Shown in pieces: positions 54,014 to 63,527 of a stretch of DNA of 64,000 nucleotides (positions within the stretch are counted from its first letter, which is position 1; every line of letters starts with the position of its first letter). The position numbers were made by a program, and so were the translations under genes. Origin of the DNA: Hyphomicrobiales bacterium (GTDB taxonomy: Bacteria > Pseudomonadota > Alphaproteobacteria > Rhizobiales > Rhizobiaceae); NCBI GenBank assembly GCA_900473915.1, contig UCNG01000001.1, positions 1-64,000 on the forward strand, written 5' to 3'. The notes beneath the pieces are model-generated. The model was not told the origin of the DNA, searched no databases, and worked only from the letters and a program-made list of their open reading frames with translations.

Positions 54014-54427
54014 ATGGAGCCGGGCCTTTTCTCCGCATCGCCGTTTCTGCCGCTGGTCGGCTTAAGCGTTGTCCTGCTGGTGGTTCATATCCTCCTGCAG
54101 GGCTTTGCGGCGACGAGGGAACTCGGCTCCCGATGGAATGCCGGTCCGCGCGACGAGGGGCTGAAGCCCTCCGGCAAGTTTGCCGGTCGCGCGGAGAGGG
54201 CATCCGCCAATTTCCGCGAGACCTATCCGGCTTTCATCGGTCTGGCGCTGGCGCTTGTCCTGAAAGGCGATCCGTCAGGATGGGGCATCCTCGGCGCGTG
54301 GCTCTGGTTTGTCGGCCGCATCATCTATATCCCGCTTTATCTGGCGGGCATTCCCTACTTCCGGTCCTTTGTCTGGCTGATCAGTCTGGCGGGGCTCGGT
54401 ATCATGCTTCTGGCTTTGGTTCTGTGA
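54014..54427 (+). CDS. MAPEG family membrane protein
   Basis: A 137-residue four-span membrane protein of the MAPEG family: FLPLVGLSVVLLVVHILLQG, then the conserved RAERASANFRETYPAFIGLAL region, and two further spans. Eukaryotic members conjugate glutathione or make eicosanoids; bacterial roles are mostly unknown. It starts nine bases after sucB and is probably co-transcribed with the dehydrogenase genes, although no metabolic link is evident. Confidence 0.85.
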   Translation: MEPGLFSASPFLPLVGLSVVLLVVHILLQGFAATRELGSRWNAGPRDEGLKPSGKFAGRAERASANFRETYPAFIGLALALVLKGDPSGWGILGAWLWFVGRIIYIPLYLAGIPYFRSFVWLISLAGLGIMLLALVL

Positions 54428-54468
54428 TGACAGCCTGCGCGTGAGACACGCGCAATGAAGGAAACGCG

Positions 54469-55107
54469 ATGCATCCCTATCTGTTCGAACTTGCATCCCT
54501 GATGGCGATCTTCGTCTTTGCCATCGTTTCCCCCGGCGCCGATCTTGCCATGGTCATAAGGCAGTCGCTGCTGCATGGCCGTCGCGAGGCGATCATCACC
54601 AGCTTCGGCATCGGCACGGCGCTGATGATGCATGTCACCTATACGGTGCTGGGTCTCGGTCTCATCATTTCTAAATCGATCTATCTGTTCAACATCGTCA
54701 AATGGTGCGGTGTGGCCTATCTGGTCTATATCGGCGTCAAGGCGCTGCGGGCTGGAACGACGAAGATCGAGGTGGAGAGCGCGCCAAAGGAACCGCGCAA
54801 GCAGCAGAGTTTCGCCAAGGCTTTCGGCCTCGGTTTTGCCGCCAATGCGCTGAACCCCAAGGCCGTGTTCTTCTTCCTGTCGATTTTCTCCACCGTCGTT
54901 CATGCCCATACGCCGACCGAGGTGAAGCTTGGTTACGGTGTGGTGATGGCTACCGCCCTGATCTCGTGGTTCGTCGGCGTCAGCCTTTTCATGACGACGC
55001 CGAAGATGCGCGCGGCCTTCTCGCGTGCCTCGAAATGGATCGATCGGGCCAGCGGTGTTGTCTTCATCGCGCTGGGGCTTAAACTTGCCACCGAAAAGGC
55101 TATGTAA
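54469..55107 (+). CDS. LysE family transporter
   Basis: A 212-residue LysE/RhtB-type exporter with about six spans. The family signature VSPGADLAMVIRQSLLHGRREAI is near the N-terminus, followed by CGVAYLVYIGVKALR and the GFAANALNPKAVFFFLSIFS segment. Relatives export amino acids such as lysine, threonine or homoserine lactone. 41 bases after the MAPEG gene on the same strand. Confidence 0.9.
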   Translation: MHPYLFELASLMAIFVFAIVSPGADLAMVIRQSLLHGRREAIITSFGIGTALMMHVTYTVLGLGLIISKSIYLFNIVKWCGVAYLVYIGVKALRAGTTKIEVESAPKEPRKQQSFAKAFGLGFAANALNPKAVFFFLSIFSTVVHAHTPTEVKLGYGVVMATALISWFVGVSLFMTTPKMRAAFSRASKWIDRASGVVFIALGLKLATEKAM

Positions 55108-55177
55108 GCATTATCTTCGGACACCGAAGATTCGCTGCCGGAAACACTCAGCCGGAACAGTTAGGGAGAACCGACAG

Positions 55178-55720
55178 ATGCACGCAGCAAACAAGCTTCT
55201 CAGGAGCACCGCTATTGCGGCGCTCGCGCTCACGGTCTTCTCTACCGCCGTTCAGGCGGCCTGCACGCAGAACCGCGCGATCTATCGTGATCGTGACGAC
55301 GCCTATACGCTGACGTTCCGCCCGGAGCAGCCGAACGACCTGAAAATGACACCGGCGCCGACGAATGAATTCACGATCACGGCCAATGACAAGCCGGAGT
55401 TCAAGCTGAATGGCATGGTGATCTGGCCGGAGGAAGGTGTGGCGCGTCCCTATGCGCTGCTGACCTATAACTGCAAGGGCGACGGCTCCAATGCGGAGGA
55501 TCTTGACGATTGCAGCATCTGGCAGAGCGTTATCTACGCACTGAAGGAAGGCGCGGAAGCTGATGTTCTGCCCAAGGCGGGCGAACCGGCGGCGCAGGCG
55601 ATCCTGCTGCCCGATCTGGTGACGGCGCTCGACGGTTATGATTTTGGAGCGGCAAAACCCGAAAAGCCGCTTCAGTGGGAGGCGTTCCGCTTTCAGGGAT
55701 GCGCGCCCGACGAGGAATGA
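55178..55720 (+). CDS. Exported protein of unknown function between sucB and lpdA
   Basis: A 180-residue protein with signal peptide (LLRSTAIAALALTVFSTAVQAA). The mature part contains four cysteines (ACTQN, NCKG, DCSIW, GCAPD), which could form two disulfides in the periplasm. I recognise no domain. The start at 55178 has AGGGAGAA about ten bases upstream; the long upstream extension overlaps the LysE gene. It lies in the suc-lpdA run without a clear functional link. Confidence 0.75.
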   Translation: MHAANKLLRSTAIAALALTVFSTAVQAACTQNRAIYRDRDDAYTLTFRPEQPNDLKMTPAPTNEFTITANDKPEFKLNGMVIWPEEGVARPYALLTYNCKGDGSNAEDLDDCSIWQSVIYALKEGAEADVLPKAGEPAAQAILLPDLVTALDGYDFGAAKPEKPLQWEAFRFQGCAPDEE

Positions 55721-55830
55721 CCGGCCCCTCAAGGATGCCGGTTGCATGGAAATAATTTCGAATGAGAGAACGGGCCCGGATGAACCGGGCGTTCGAAAAC
55801 GTTCAGGACAGACTGAAGAAGGATAGTTCA

Positions 55831-57234
55831 ATGTCATACGATGTGGTTGTCATCGGTACGGGTCCCGGCGGTTATGTCGCCGCGATCAAGGCTGCACAGC
55901 TTGGTCTTTCCGTTGCTGTTGTAGAAAAGCGCAAGACCTTCGGTGGCACCTGCCTGAATATCGGCTGCATTCCCTCCAAGGCGCTTCTGCATGCGTCGGA
56001 AGTGTTTGCCGAAGCCGGTCACTCCTTCGACACGCTCGGCGTGGAAGTGACGCCGAAGCTCAATCTCACGAAGATGCTGGCGCATAAGGATGCGACCGTG
56101 AAGGCCAACGTCACCGGCGTTGAATTCCTGTTCAAGAAGAACAAGATCACGGCCTTCATCGGCACCGGCAAGATTGTCGGCAAGGGCAAGGTTTCCGTGA
56201 CCGCCGAAGACGGCAAGGTCGAGGAAATCGAAGCCAAGAACATCATCATCGCCACCGGCTCGGACGTGGCCGGCATTCCGGGCGTCAAGGTCGATATTGA
56301 CGAGAAAGTCATCGTTTCCTCGACCGGCGCGCTCTCCTTCGACAAGGTTCCGGGCAGCCTGATCGTGGTCGGCGGCGGCGTGATCGGTCTCGAACTCGGT
56401 TCCGTCTGGGCGCGTCTGGGTGCGAAGGTCACGGTCGTCGAATATCTCGACAAGGTGCTCGGGCCCATGGACGGCGAAGTCTCGAAGCAGTTCCAGCGCC
56501 TTCTCGAAAAGCAGGGCATTGCCTTCAAGCTCGGCGCCAAGGTGACGGGCGTGGAAAAGGCCGGAAAGGGCGCGAAAGTGACTTTCGAGCCGGTCAAGGG
56601 CGGCGCGGCCGAAACGCTTGAAGCCGATGCGGTGCTGGTTGCGACCGGCCGCCGTCCGTACACGGATGGTCTCGGCTTGCAGGAAGCGGGCGTGAATATG
56701 GATGATCGCGGCCGCGTTGCGATCGACGATCATTGGCGCACCAATGTCGAAGGCATCTATGCCATTGGCGACGTGGTGCAGGGGCCGATGCTGGCACACA
56801 AGGCTGAGGACGAAGGCATTGCGGTTGCCGAAATCATTGCCGGTCAGGCCGGTCACGTGAATTTCGATGTTATCCCGAGCGTGGTCTACACGCAGCCGGA
56901 AGTGGCCTCCGTCGGCAAGACCGAAGAGGAACTGAAGGCCGCCGGTATCGAATACAAGGTGGGCAAATTCCCGTTCACGGCCAATGGTCGTGCGCGCGCC
57001 ATGCTGCATACCGACGGTTTCGTCAAAATCCTCGCCGACAAGGCTACGGACCGCGTTCTGGGTGCGCATATTCTCGGCTACAATGCCGGTGAAATGATCC
57101 ACGAACTGGCGGTGCTGATGGAGTTCGGCGGATCGTCGGAAGACCTCGCCCGCACTTGCCACGCCCATCCGACCATGTCGGAAGCCGTGCGCGAATCCGC
57201 GCTGGCCACCTTTGCCAAGCCGATCCATATGTAA
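55831..57234 (+). CDS. lpdA: Dihydrolipoyl dehydrogenase (E3)
   Basis: A 467-residue E3 flavoprotein. FAD motif [15 protein letters not shown], redox-active C41 and C46 in [19 protein letters not shown] motif [14 protein letters not shown], and C-terminal catalytic [11 protein letters not shown]. It reoxidises the dihydrolipoyl group of SucB, completing the 2-oxoglutarate dehydrogenase complex. The start at 55831 fits the family; 23 upstream codons are open but not conserved. Ends at a strong terminator. Confidence 0.97.
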   Translation: MSYDVVVIGTGPGGYVAAIKAAQLGLSVAVVEKRKTFGGTCLNIGCIPSKALLHASEVFAEAGHSFDTLGVEVTPKLNLTKMLAHKDATVKANVTGVEFLFKKNKITAFIGTGKIVGKGKVSVTAEDGKVEEIEAKNIIIATGSDVAGIPGVKVDIDEKVIVSSTGALSFDKVPGSLIVVGGGVIGLELGSVWARLGAKVTVVEYLDKVLGPMDGEVSKQFQRLLEKQGIAFKLGAKVTGVEKAGKGAKVTFEPVKGGAAETLEADAVLVATGRRPYTDGLGLQEAGVNMDDRGRVAIDDHWRTNVEGIYAIGDVVQGPMLAHKAEDEGIAVAEIIAGQAGHVNFDVIPSVVYTQPEVASVGKTEEELKAAGIEYKVGKFPFTANGRARAMLHTDGFVKILADKATDRVLGAHILGYNAGEMIHELAVLMEFGGSSEDLARTCHAHPTMSEAVRESALATFAKPIHM

Positions 57235-57256
57235 TCGGCTGCATTCCTGCCATTGT

Positions 57257-57287
57257 AAAAAGGCCCGCGCGTGCGGGCCTTTTTTTG
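57257..57287. terminator. Strong bidirectional terminator after lpdA
   Basis: Twelve-base stem AAAAAGGCCCGC (57257-57268) with GCGGGCCTTTTT (57273-57284), loop GCGT, then TTT. It serves lpdA on + and probably the convergent small membrane protein gene on -. Confidence 0.93.
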
Positions 57288-57291
57288 ATGT

Positions 57292-57564
57292 CTAATTTTG
57301 CGCTGGCGGGTTGGCCGGGGGAGCCGGAGCCGGCGTTGCAGGCTCGCTCTGTGTCGCCGGTGGCGGCGAAGGTGGAGCGGAAGTATCGGTTCCGCTGCCA
57401 TTGCGGTAGAAGAAGTAGCCCAGAAGGATGATCGCAGCCAGAAGCACCGCGCCAAGCAGATAGGCGCTTCCGCCGCGATTGGGCGGTGGCGGCGGCATTC
57501 CGGTTTGGCCAGTCGGGTCCGAAAGGTGCGGATCTCTGGTTCGCGGGTCGAGGGGATCAACCAT
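57292..57564 (-). CDS. Small Pro-rich single-span membrane protein
   Basis: A predicted 90-residue protein: a short Asp/Pro-rich N-terminus with PPPPPNRGG, one hydrophobic span (about residues 35-54, AYLLGAVLLAAIILLGYFFY), and a Pro/Ala/Thr-rich tail. The ATG at 57564 is eight bases after GGAGGAA; the ATG five codons earlier contains that ribosome site. Function unknown; the tail suggests a periplasmic spacer. Confidence 0.7.
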   Translation of the reverse strand: MVDPLDPRTRDPHLSDPTGQTGMPPPPPNRGGSAYLLGAVLLAAIILLGYFFYRNGSGTDTSAPPSPPPATQSEPATPAPAPPANPPAQN

Positions 57565-57952
57565 ATCGGGTTCCTCCAATGGTTCCTTCCATCATCGAAG
57601 CGATAGCCGGGAAGCGCGAGTTGGCCGGTTATTGGGTCATTCATGAACCGCTTCAGCACCAACCGCATCATGTTGCGAAAACACACCCGGTATATAACAA
57701 TGCGAAAAGGAGAGGATCGTTCCGAAAACTCCAAGATAAGAAAGGAGTATGGATTGATAGGTCTGCGGGACGGGGTGCGGTGAATATGCCGTTAACCCCA
57801 GCGAAACTGCCTATCGCTATGTATATTCAATCACGGAAGTGATCCGGCAAGCCGGATTATGATCGATCAACTGGCTATGCAGGTTTTATCACTGTAAAGC
57901 TGGATCATCACAAGCGCTTAAAAGCCACGCCGAAATTTAAGGAAAAGATATT
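57565..57952. other. Gene-free region with a short palindrome
   Basis: 388 bases without a convincing coding region. ATCCGGC-AA-GCCGGAT (57842-57857) is a perfect palindrome about 100 bases upstream of the small + strand gene and could be an operator. The remainder shows nothing I can assign. Confidence 0.4.
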
Positions 57953-58153
57953 ATGCCTTCGAAAGAAAATATGAAAACCATTGAGCGCTTCGAAAAGCTC
58001 TCGTCGCTTTTGCGCGATGAACAGTTCAAGCTTCTGGATGAAGCAGCCAGAGAAGAAGCGCTTCCGGGAAAATCCATACTGAGACAGATTGCCGAACTCG
58101 AACTCAATATTACTGCCATTGAAAATAGTATCACCGATCTTAGAGCCGGTTAG
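57953..58153 (+). CDS. Small helical protein of unknown function (66 residues)
   Basis: A short charged protein (KTIERFEKLSSLLRDEQF ... ILRQIAELELNITAIENSI) with heptad-like spacing of Leu and Ile, suggesting a two-helix coiled coil. AAGGAAAAG precedes the ATG, and the codons look normal for the genome. No membrane segment or cysteine. It ends 17 bases before the convergent TraB/GumN gene. I do not recognise a family; it may be a real small gene or a lineage-specific one. Confidence 0.55.
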   Translation: MPSKENMKTIERFEKLSSLLRDEQFKLLDEAAREEALPGKSILRQIAELELNITAIENSITDLRAG

Positions 58154-58170
58154 AATCAGCCACATGGGTC

Positions 58171-59178
58171 CTATAGCGGGATTACCCGATAGCCCTTTGC
58201 GCGCAGCAATTCGATTATACCGTCCTTGCCCGGCAGATGTAGCGCGCCCACGGCAATAAAAGCATTTCCCTTGTCGATGATCGGGACGGCGCGATCAGCC
58301 ATGAGGTGATTCCGGTCCGAAATGAGATATTTTAAGAATAAATCATAGTCATCGTCGGAAAGGCTGTCGGGAACAATTTTCCGGAGCGCTGGCATGATCA
58401 TCCCGATTTCACCATCGAGATAGAGGGCAGTCGTCGTCTCCATGGCATCCTCGATCGCATCGCCATAATCGATGGTGGCGACAAGGCTGCGGAGGTGGAA
58501 ATCGAGCGGCATCCGGTTCATCGCGGTGAGCTGCTCTTCCGCGCTTTCAAGGCCCTGAACATCGCGGCCTTCGGCCTGTGCATCGAGGGCAAGCTTTTCA
58601 TCGAGCGATTTCTCGCCTTCGCCTTGCCGCTTCCTCTCGCATTTGGGAAGGGCCAGCAAGCTGGATAGCACCCATGGTTTCATTTTGGCGACCGCGTCGA
58701 GAACAATGCCGCGTTCTGCGAGCTTCCGTTCGATTTCCTCACGCCGTTGCTCGGGGAGATGCGATTTGAGTGTGGTGCCATCGGTGAAAAGCAGCAGCTC
58801 GGGTTGCTCCAGTCTGACACGCAGGAAAAACTTCGGGTCCAGAATATCGGTCGTTTCCACGACGACGGTGCTTGCCGATCGATAGGCCTCGTCGGTGGCT
58901 TTCGACAGCGTCAGGACGCGGGGATCGGAAAAATGCATTGTGCCGAAGAGATAGGATGGCTCGACGCCCTGCTTGTCGATTTTCCAGAGAAGCCCTTTGC
59001 GATTGGGAATCTTATCGGCGTCTCGCTGCAATTCCTGCCAGCTTGCCGGGTCTCTCGTCTCCAGTCCCTCCATGAGATTGACGCCGTGCGGGGTGCAAGC
59101 GGCGGATATATTGTCGGCGCGAGCGGGGATTGTGCCTGCAAGACAGGCAAGGAGAAGGGTGAGAAGCAGCTTTTTCAT
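58171..59178 (-). CDS. TraB/GumN family protein
   Basis: A 335-residue exported protein: signal peptide KKLLLTLLLACLAGTIPARA, then the TraB/GumN fold with the GTMHFSDPRV motif and a second metal-site-like motif in NAFIAVGALHLPGKDGIIELL near the C-terminus. Members are thought to be Tiki-like metalloproteases. It lies 42 bases after xerC on the same strand, so could be co-transcribed with it. Confidence 0.85.
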   Translation of the reverse strand: MKKLLLTLLLACLAGTIPARADNISAACTPHGVNLMEGLETRDPASWQELQRDADKIPNRKGLLWKIDKQGVEPSYLFGTMHFSDPRVLTLSKATDEAYRSASTVVVETTDILDPKFFLRVRLEQPELLLFTDGTTLKSHLPEQRREEIERKLAERGIVLDAVAKMKPWVLSSLLALPKCERKRQGEGEKSLDEKLALDAQAEGRDVQGLESAEEQLTAMNRMPLDFHLRSLVATIDYGDAIEDAMETTTALYLDGEIGMIMPALRKIVPDSLSDDDYDLFLKYLISDRNHLMADRAVPIIDKGNAFIAVGALHLPGKDGIIELLRAKGYRVIPL

Positions 59179-59220
59179 GAGGGCAATATAAGACCGTTTT
59201 TCACAGATGCGAGACCAATA

Positions 59221-60168
59221 TCAAGCGCGCGGATGCGCCTTGTCGTAAACTTCCAGAAGCCGCTCGGTATCCACGCCGGTATAGACCTGCGTAGTTGAAA
59301 GGCTTGCATGGCCAAGCAGTTCCTGAATGGTCCTGAGATCGCCGCCGCGCCCCAGAAGGTGGGTGGCAAAGGAATGGCGCAGCGCGTGCGGCGTCGCACT
59401 GTCGGGCAGGCCGAGACCGGCGCGCAGCTTCTGCATTTCGCGCTGGATGATTGCCGCATGAAGAATCCCGCCCTTGGCGCCGCGAAAAAGCGGCTTGTCG
59501 GCGGTAAGGTCGAACGGGCAAAGCGCCCGATATTGCGCGACGGCGCGGTGCACGACTGGCAGCAACGGCACGAGGCGGGCCTTGTTGCCCTTGCCGGTGA
59601 TGGTGATCGAAAGGGCTGTGCCGTCGGATAAAGCGTCACCCATGAGGCCAAGCGCTTCTGAAATGCGCAGGCCGCAGCCATAGAGCAATGTCAGAACGGC
59701 GGCGTTGCGCGCGGCGATCCATGGTTCCTCTGCCATCTGCCCGTCGGCGGCAACCACCCGGCGGGCATCTTCGGCGGTCAGCGGTTTCGGCAGGGATTTC
59801 GGCTGTCGCGGCGCGCGCATGGCACTTGCGCCCGCTGCATTGGCAAGGCCGCGTTTTTCCAGATGGCGCAGCAGCGAGCGAACACCGGCAAGACCACGCC
59901 CCAGCGTTCTGGCGCCGACGCCGTCATTGCGGCGGCTGGCCAGAAAGGAGCGCAGATCGGCGATCCGCAGATTGCCGACATCTTTTAGCGATGGCGGCTC
60001 GCCCAGATGGCCGGTCAGGAAATTGAGAAACTGGCGCGTGTCGCGTTCATAGGCTTCGAGCGTATTTTCGGACAGGCGGCGCGCATCTTTCAGCGTCTTC
60101 AGCCATTCTTCCCGCGCGGCTGCGAGATCGGCGCGGGCAGGGATCAGAAATTCGCTGTTCGTCGTCAT
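59221..60168 (-). CDS. xerC: Site-specific tyrosine recombinase XerC
   Basis: A 315-residue tyrosine recombinase: N-terminal SAM-like domain (SENTLEAYERDTRQFLNFL) and catalytic domain with Arg (YGCGLRISEAL), Lys (TGKGNKARLV), His and Arg (HALRHSFATHL), His (LLGHASLSTTQ) and nucleophile Tyr (VYTGV). Partner of XerD encoded at 17784-18707. Distinguished from a phage integrase by length, motif spacing and housekeeping context. Divergent from rimM. Confidence 0.93.
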   Translation of the reverse strand: MTTNSEFLIPARADLAAAREEWLKTLKDARRLSENTLEAYERDTRQFLNFLTGHLGEPPSLKDVGNLRIADLRSFLASRRNDGVGARTLGRGLAGVRSLLRHLEKRGLANAAGASAMRAPRQPKSLPKPLTAEDARRVVAADGQMAEEPWIAARNAAVLTLLYGCGLRISEALGLMGDALSDGTALSITITGKGNKARLVPLLPVVHRAVAQYRALCPFDLTADKPLFRGAKGGILHAAIIQREMQKLRAGLGLPDSATPHALRHSFATHLLGRGGDLRTIQELLGHASLSTTQVYTGVDTERLLEVYDKAHPRA

Positions 60169-60339
60169 AATCGGGCCGATCGTTCACTCTGGATTCGCGT
60201 GCAGTCTGCCAGCGATAGGTTACCGGCTGGTTTTCGTGGGTTGAAGAGCGATTTTCTGACGAAATGACGTGAAAAAGACCAACGAAAGAGCTATTGAACG
60301 AAAAATAGTCCTCTCCGTGCAGCAGAAACAAGGTTGGCA

Positions 60340-60909
60340 ATGCCGCGTCCAGAAAACCCGATCCAGCTCGCCGTCATCGGTGCCGCCCATGGCACGCGTG
60401 GCGAAGTGCGAGTGAAGACCTTTACCGGCGATCCGCTGGCCATCGCCGAATACGGCCTGCTTTATGACGAACAGGGCAAGAGCTACGAGGTTCTGGAAGC
60501 GCGTCCTGCAAAGACCGTGGTGGTCGTGCGGTTCAAGGGCGTCAATGACCGCAATGCCGCCGAAGCCCTGAACGGGATCGAGCTTTTCATCGATCGTTCG
60601 CAACTGCCGGATGACGAACTGGATGAAGACGAATTCTTCCAGACAGACCTCATCGGCCTGCTGGCGGTGGACGCCGAAGGCAAGTCCTATGGCGTGGTGA
60701 GTGCGCTTTTCGATTTCGGCGGCGGCGATCTCATCGAGCTTTCCGAAAAGGGCAAGCGCCCGATGCTCATTCCGTTCACGGAAGCGGCCGTGCCGGAGAT
60801 CGATTTCGACAAGGGAACATTGCTGGTCGAGCCCTATGCCGCCGGATTGATCGCCGACGATGAGGACGAGCGTCCGGAAAGCGAAAAGAAAAAGCCGAAG
60901 AAGTCATGA
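60340..60909 (+). CDS. rimM: Ribosome maturation factor RimM
   Basis: A 189-residue 16S rRNA-processing factor. The N-terminal beta-barrel begins [25 protein letters not shown] and a PRC-barrel follows ([18 protein letters not shown] ... [11 protein letters not shown]). It assists 30S head assembly. The ATG at 60340 has AAGG six bases upstream. The Lys/Glu-rich tail overlaps trmD by four bases (ATGA), giving translational coupling. Confidence 0.95.
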   Translation: MPRPENPIQLAVIGAAHGTRGEVRVKTFTGDPLAIAEYGLLYDEQGKSYEVLEARPAKTVVVVRFKGVNDRNAAEALNGIELFIDRSQLPDDELDEDEFFQTDLIGLLAVDAEGKSYGVVSALFDFGGGDLIELSEKGKRPMLIPFTEAAVPEIDFDKGTLLVEPYAAGLIADDEDERPESEKKKPKKS

Positions 60910-61637
60910 CCGAAGTTTCCAAGGTCGATGATGAGGCCGGTTTCTTTCATGCATCCGTGCTGACGCTTTATCCGGAAATGTTTCCCGGACCGCTTGGCGC
61001 TTCGCTTGCGGGCAAGGCGCTCGGTGAAGCCAAATGGCGGCTCGATGCGGTGCAGATACGCGATTTTGCGGAAGGGCGGCATCGTATGGTGGACGATACG
61101 CCATCTGGCGGCGGCGCCGGCATGGTGATGAAGCCGGACGTTATCGCCCGCGCGCTGGATTCGGTTGTCGACGGTCAGCGTCCAATGCTTTTGATGAGCC
61201 CACGCGGAAAGCCGCTGACGCAAAAGCGCGTTCGCGAACTGGCCGAAGGGCCGGGCGCGATCATTCTCTGCGGGCGTTTCGAAGGCGTGGATGAACGCGT
61301 GATCGAGGCGCGCAATCTCGAGGAAGTATCGATTGGAGATTACATCCTGTCGGGCGGAGAGACTGCGGCCATCGTGCTGCTCGATGCCATTGTGCGGCTT
61401 TTGCCGGGCGTGATGGGCAATCGCGAATCCGGCGAGACGGAGAGTTTCGAGACCGGCCTTCTCGAACATCCGCACTACACCCGCCCGCAGGTTTGGGAGG
61501 ATCGGCCCATTCCCGAAATCCTGACCTCCGGCAATCATGGTGCCATTGAAAAATGGCGGCACGAACAGGCTGAGCGGATCACCAGGGAGCGGCGTCCCGA
61601 TCTTTGGGAAGCCTATTGCGAGGGAAAGCGCAAATGA
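60906..61637 (+). CDS. trmD: tRNA (guanine-N1-)-methyltransferase TrmD
   Basis: A 243-residue SPOUT-class enzyme that makes m1G37 in tRNA. Signatures: [32 protein letters not shown], and the trefoil-knot segment [18 protein letters not shown]. Overlaps rimM by four bases and the DUF4260 gene by four bases. In most bacteria rplS follows directly; here two genes intervene. Confidence 0.97.
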   Translation: MTEVSKVDDEAGFFHASVLTLYPEMFPGPLGASLAGKALGEAKWRLDAVQIRDFAEGRHRMVDDTPSGGGAGMVMKPDVIARALDSVVDGQRPMLLMSPRGKPLTQKRVRELAEGPGAIILCGRFEGVDERVIEARNLEEVSIGDYILSGGETAAIVLLDAIVRLLPGVMGNRESGETESFETGLLEHPHYTRPQVWEDRPIPEILTSGNHGAIEKWRHEQAERITRERRPDLWEAYCEGKRK

Positions 61638-61984
61638 ACCTGATCCAGCGGCTCGAAAGTCTTTCCCTCGCGCTGCTGGCGCTTGGAGCCTATTGGGTCA
61701 GTGGCGCAAGCTGGTGGCTCTTCGCCATTCTCATCCTTGCGCCCGATCTTTCGTTCTTCGGTTATGTGAGGGGACCGCGTACAGGCGCGGTCGTCTATAA
61801 TATTGCTCATAGCTGGATCGGCGTGGTGTTGGTGGCGGTGCTTGGCTGGGCCATGAACTGGCCGCTTTGCCTTGGCATTGCGCTGATCTGGGCCGTGCAT
61901 ATCGGCGTCGACCGTGCACTCGGCTATGGTCTCAAATATGGATCAGGATTCCAGGATACGCATTTGGGCCGGATTGGCCGTTAG
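61634..61984 (+). CDS. DUF4260 domain membrane protein
   Basis: A 116-residue hydrophobic protein with three or four spans and the DUF4260 signature [26 protein letters not shown], ending [24 protein letters not shown]. Family function unknown. Its ATG overlaps the trmD stop (ATGA), so it is translated from the rimM-trmD message. Followed by a strong bidirectional terminator, which ends the unit before rplS. Confidence 0.85.
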   Translation: MNLIQRLESLSLALLALGAYWVSGASWWLFAILILAPDLSFFGYVRGPRTGAVVYNIAHSWIGVVLVAVLGWAMNWPLCLGIALIWAVHIGVDRALGYGLKYGSGFQDTHLGRIGR

Positions 61985-62023
61985 ATCGCCGATCTGATGT
62001 TTTGTTGGGATGCGCTCTGAATA

Positions 62024-62051
62024 AAAATGCCCGGCAGATGCCGGGCATTTT
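62024..62051. terminator. Bidirectional terminator between DUF4260 and NCS1 genes
   Basis: Stem AAAATGCCCGGC (62024-62035) with GCCGGGCATTTT (62040-62051), loop AGAT, in the gap between convergent genes; T-rich on both strands. Confidence 0.9.
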
Positions 62052-62063
62052 CGTCTCTTTTTG

Positions 62064-63527
62064 TCAGGCAGAGTGCTGATTTGCAGGACTGCGAAGTTCT
62101 GTTTGCGACTTGCGCAGCATAAAATAGATGCCGCCACCAATAGCCACGCCGAAGAACCAGCCATAGGTCGCCCACCAGCTCGGCAGAAGATTGGTGGCCA
62201 TTGGCAGGACGGATGAGAACAGGGCGCCGATAGCAAAAGCGATGAAAGCCTTGACGTGCCAGCCATTCTGGAACCGGAACTCACCGTTTTCCTGATAAAG
62301 ATCGGCCACATTCAACTGTCCGCGACGCAGCAGATAATAATCGACCATCATGATTCCGAAGATCGGGCCCATGGTGGAGCCGAGGAAGTTGACGAAATGG
62401 GCTGCGCCGGTTTCCCACGGGGCAAACGGATAGAGGATCAATGCGATCAATGCTGCGATGACACCGCCCCGCTTGAACGAGACTTTCTGCGGCAATGTGT
62501 TGGAGAAGTCGAAGGCGGCGGAAACGAAGTTCGCAACCACGTTGATGCCGAGCGTGGCGACGGTGAAAGTCAGCGCGGCAAGCAGTGCAAGGAACCAGCT
62601 ATCGAACTTTGCCGAAATCTGGTCGGGATGAAGCAGGACTTCGCCATAGACTGTGAAGGCAGCGGTGGTGGTGACGCCGGCGACAAGGCAGAAGGCCAGA
62701 AGATTGACCGGCAGGCCCCAAAGATTGCCGCGCCGCAAGGATGCTTCATCCTTGGCATAGCGCGAGAAGTCGCAGAAGTTCAGATAGAGTGCCGCAAAAT
62801 AGGTGATCCAGGTGGCCGCGACAGCAGCGAGTGCCGCAAACGAACCCGGCTCGCCGGTAACACCTGCATCTTTCGTTTTCTCGAGAAGCACATCGCGCGG
62901 AATTTCGCTGCCGAAAGAAAATGTACCGGCCTTGATAACCAGATAAACGGCCAGGATCAGCATCATGATCCAGACTGCCGGACCGGCCCAGTCCTGGAAT
63001 TTGCGGACAGTTTCCATGCCGCGCTGGATGATGAGAAGCTGGGCTGCCCAAACCAGGACATAGCAGATGACTTCGAGGGTCGAGTGGCCGAGCAGATGGC
63101 TGTTCTGGTGAAAGGACAGCATGCTTTCGTTGCGGATAAGCAGCGCGACGATGGCGCCGGAGGCGGCAGCGGTCTGTGCGCCATACCAGAAACAGGCGAC
63201 GACACCGCGCACGAGGGCCGGAAAATTGGCTCCGAACGTGCCGAAGGATGCCCGCGCCAGCACCGGAAAAGGCACGCCTGTCCGTACGCCGGCATTGCCG
63301 ACCAGAGTCATCAGGAAGAAGATGACCAATGATCCCGCACCGATCGCTATAACAAAGTTCAGAAAACTGCCGCACAAAAGAAACAGGCTTGCGGCAAGAT
63401 AATAGCCCCAAAGGCTGTGAACATCCGATGTCCAGACGTTGAAAATGCTGAAGGCGCCCCATTTGCGTTCTTCGGCTGGTGCCAAATCCTCATTGTACAA
63501 TGAGGGTGATGGATTTTTGATTGTCAT
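62064..63527 (-). CDS. NCS1 family nucleobase:cation symporter
   Basis: A 487-residue transporter with about twelve spans. The N-terminal AFSIFNVWTSDVHSLWGYY motif, GVPFPVLARASFG and VRGVVACFWYGAQTAAA are characteristic of NCS1 symporters, which import cytosine, uracil, allantoin, hydantoins or related compounds; the exact substrate cannot be fixed. GGGGAC lies six bases before the start. The gene is inserted, in reverse orientation, between trmD-DUF4260 and rplS. An 18-base perfect palindrome lies within codons 8-13 and an inverted repeat in the leader. Confidence 0.9.
   Translation of the reverse strand: MTIKNPSPSLYNEDLAPAEERKWGAFSIFNVWTSDVHSLWGYYLAASLFLLCGSFLNFVIAIGAGSLVIFFLMTLVGNAGVRTGVPFPVLARASFGTFGANFPALVRGVVACFWYGAQTAAASGAIVALLIRNESMLSFHQNSHLLGHSTLEVICYVLVWAAQLLIIQRGMETVRKFQDWAGPAVWIMMLILAVYLVIKAGTFSFGSEIPRDVLLEKTKDAGVTGEPGSFAALAAVAATWITYFAALYLNFCDFSRYAKDEASLRRGNLWGLPVNLLAFCLVAGVTTTAAFTVYGEVLLHPDQISAKFDSWFLALLAALTFTVATLGINVVANFVSAAFDFSNTLPQKVSFKRGGVIAALIALILYPFAPWETGAAHFVNFLGSTMGPIFGIMMVDYYLLRRGQLNVADLYQENGEFRFQNGWHVKAFIAFAIGALFSSVLPMATNLLPSWWATYGWFFGVAIGGGIYFMLRKSQTELRSPANQHSA
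63488..63505. promoter_or_regulatory. 18-base perfect palindrome at the start of the NCS1 gene
   Basis: CCTCATTGTACAATGAGG reads identically on both strands and lies within codons 8-13 of the transporter. The TTGTACAA core resembles operators of GntR/FadR-type regulators. It could be a roadblock site or chance. Confidence 0.4.
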
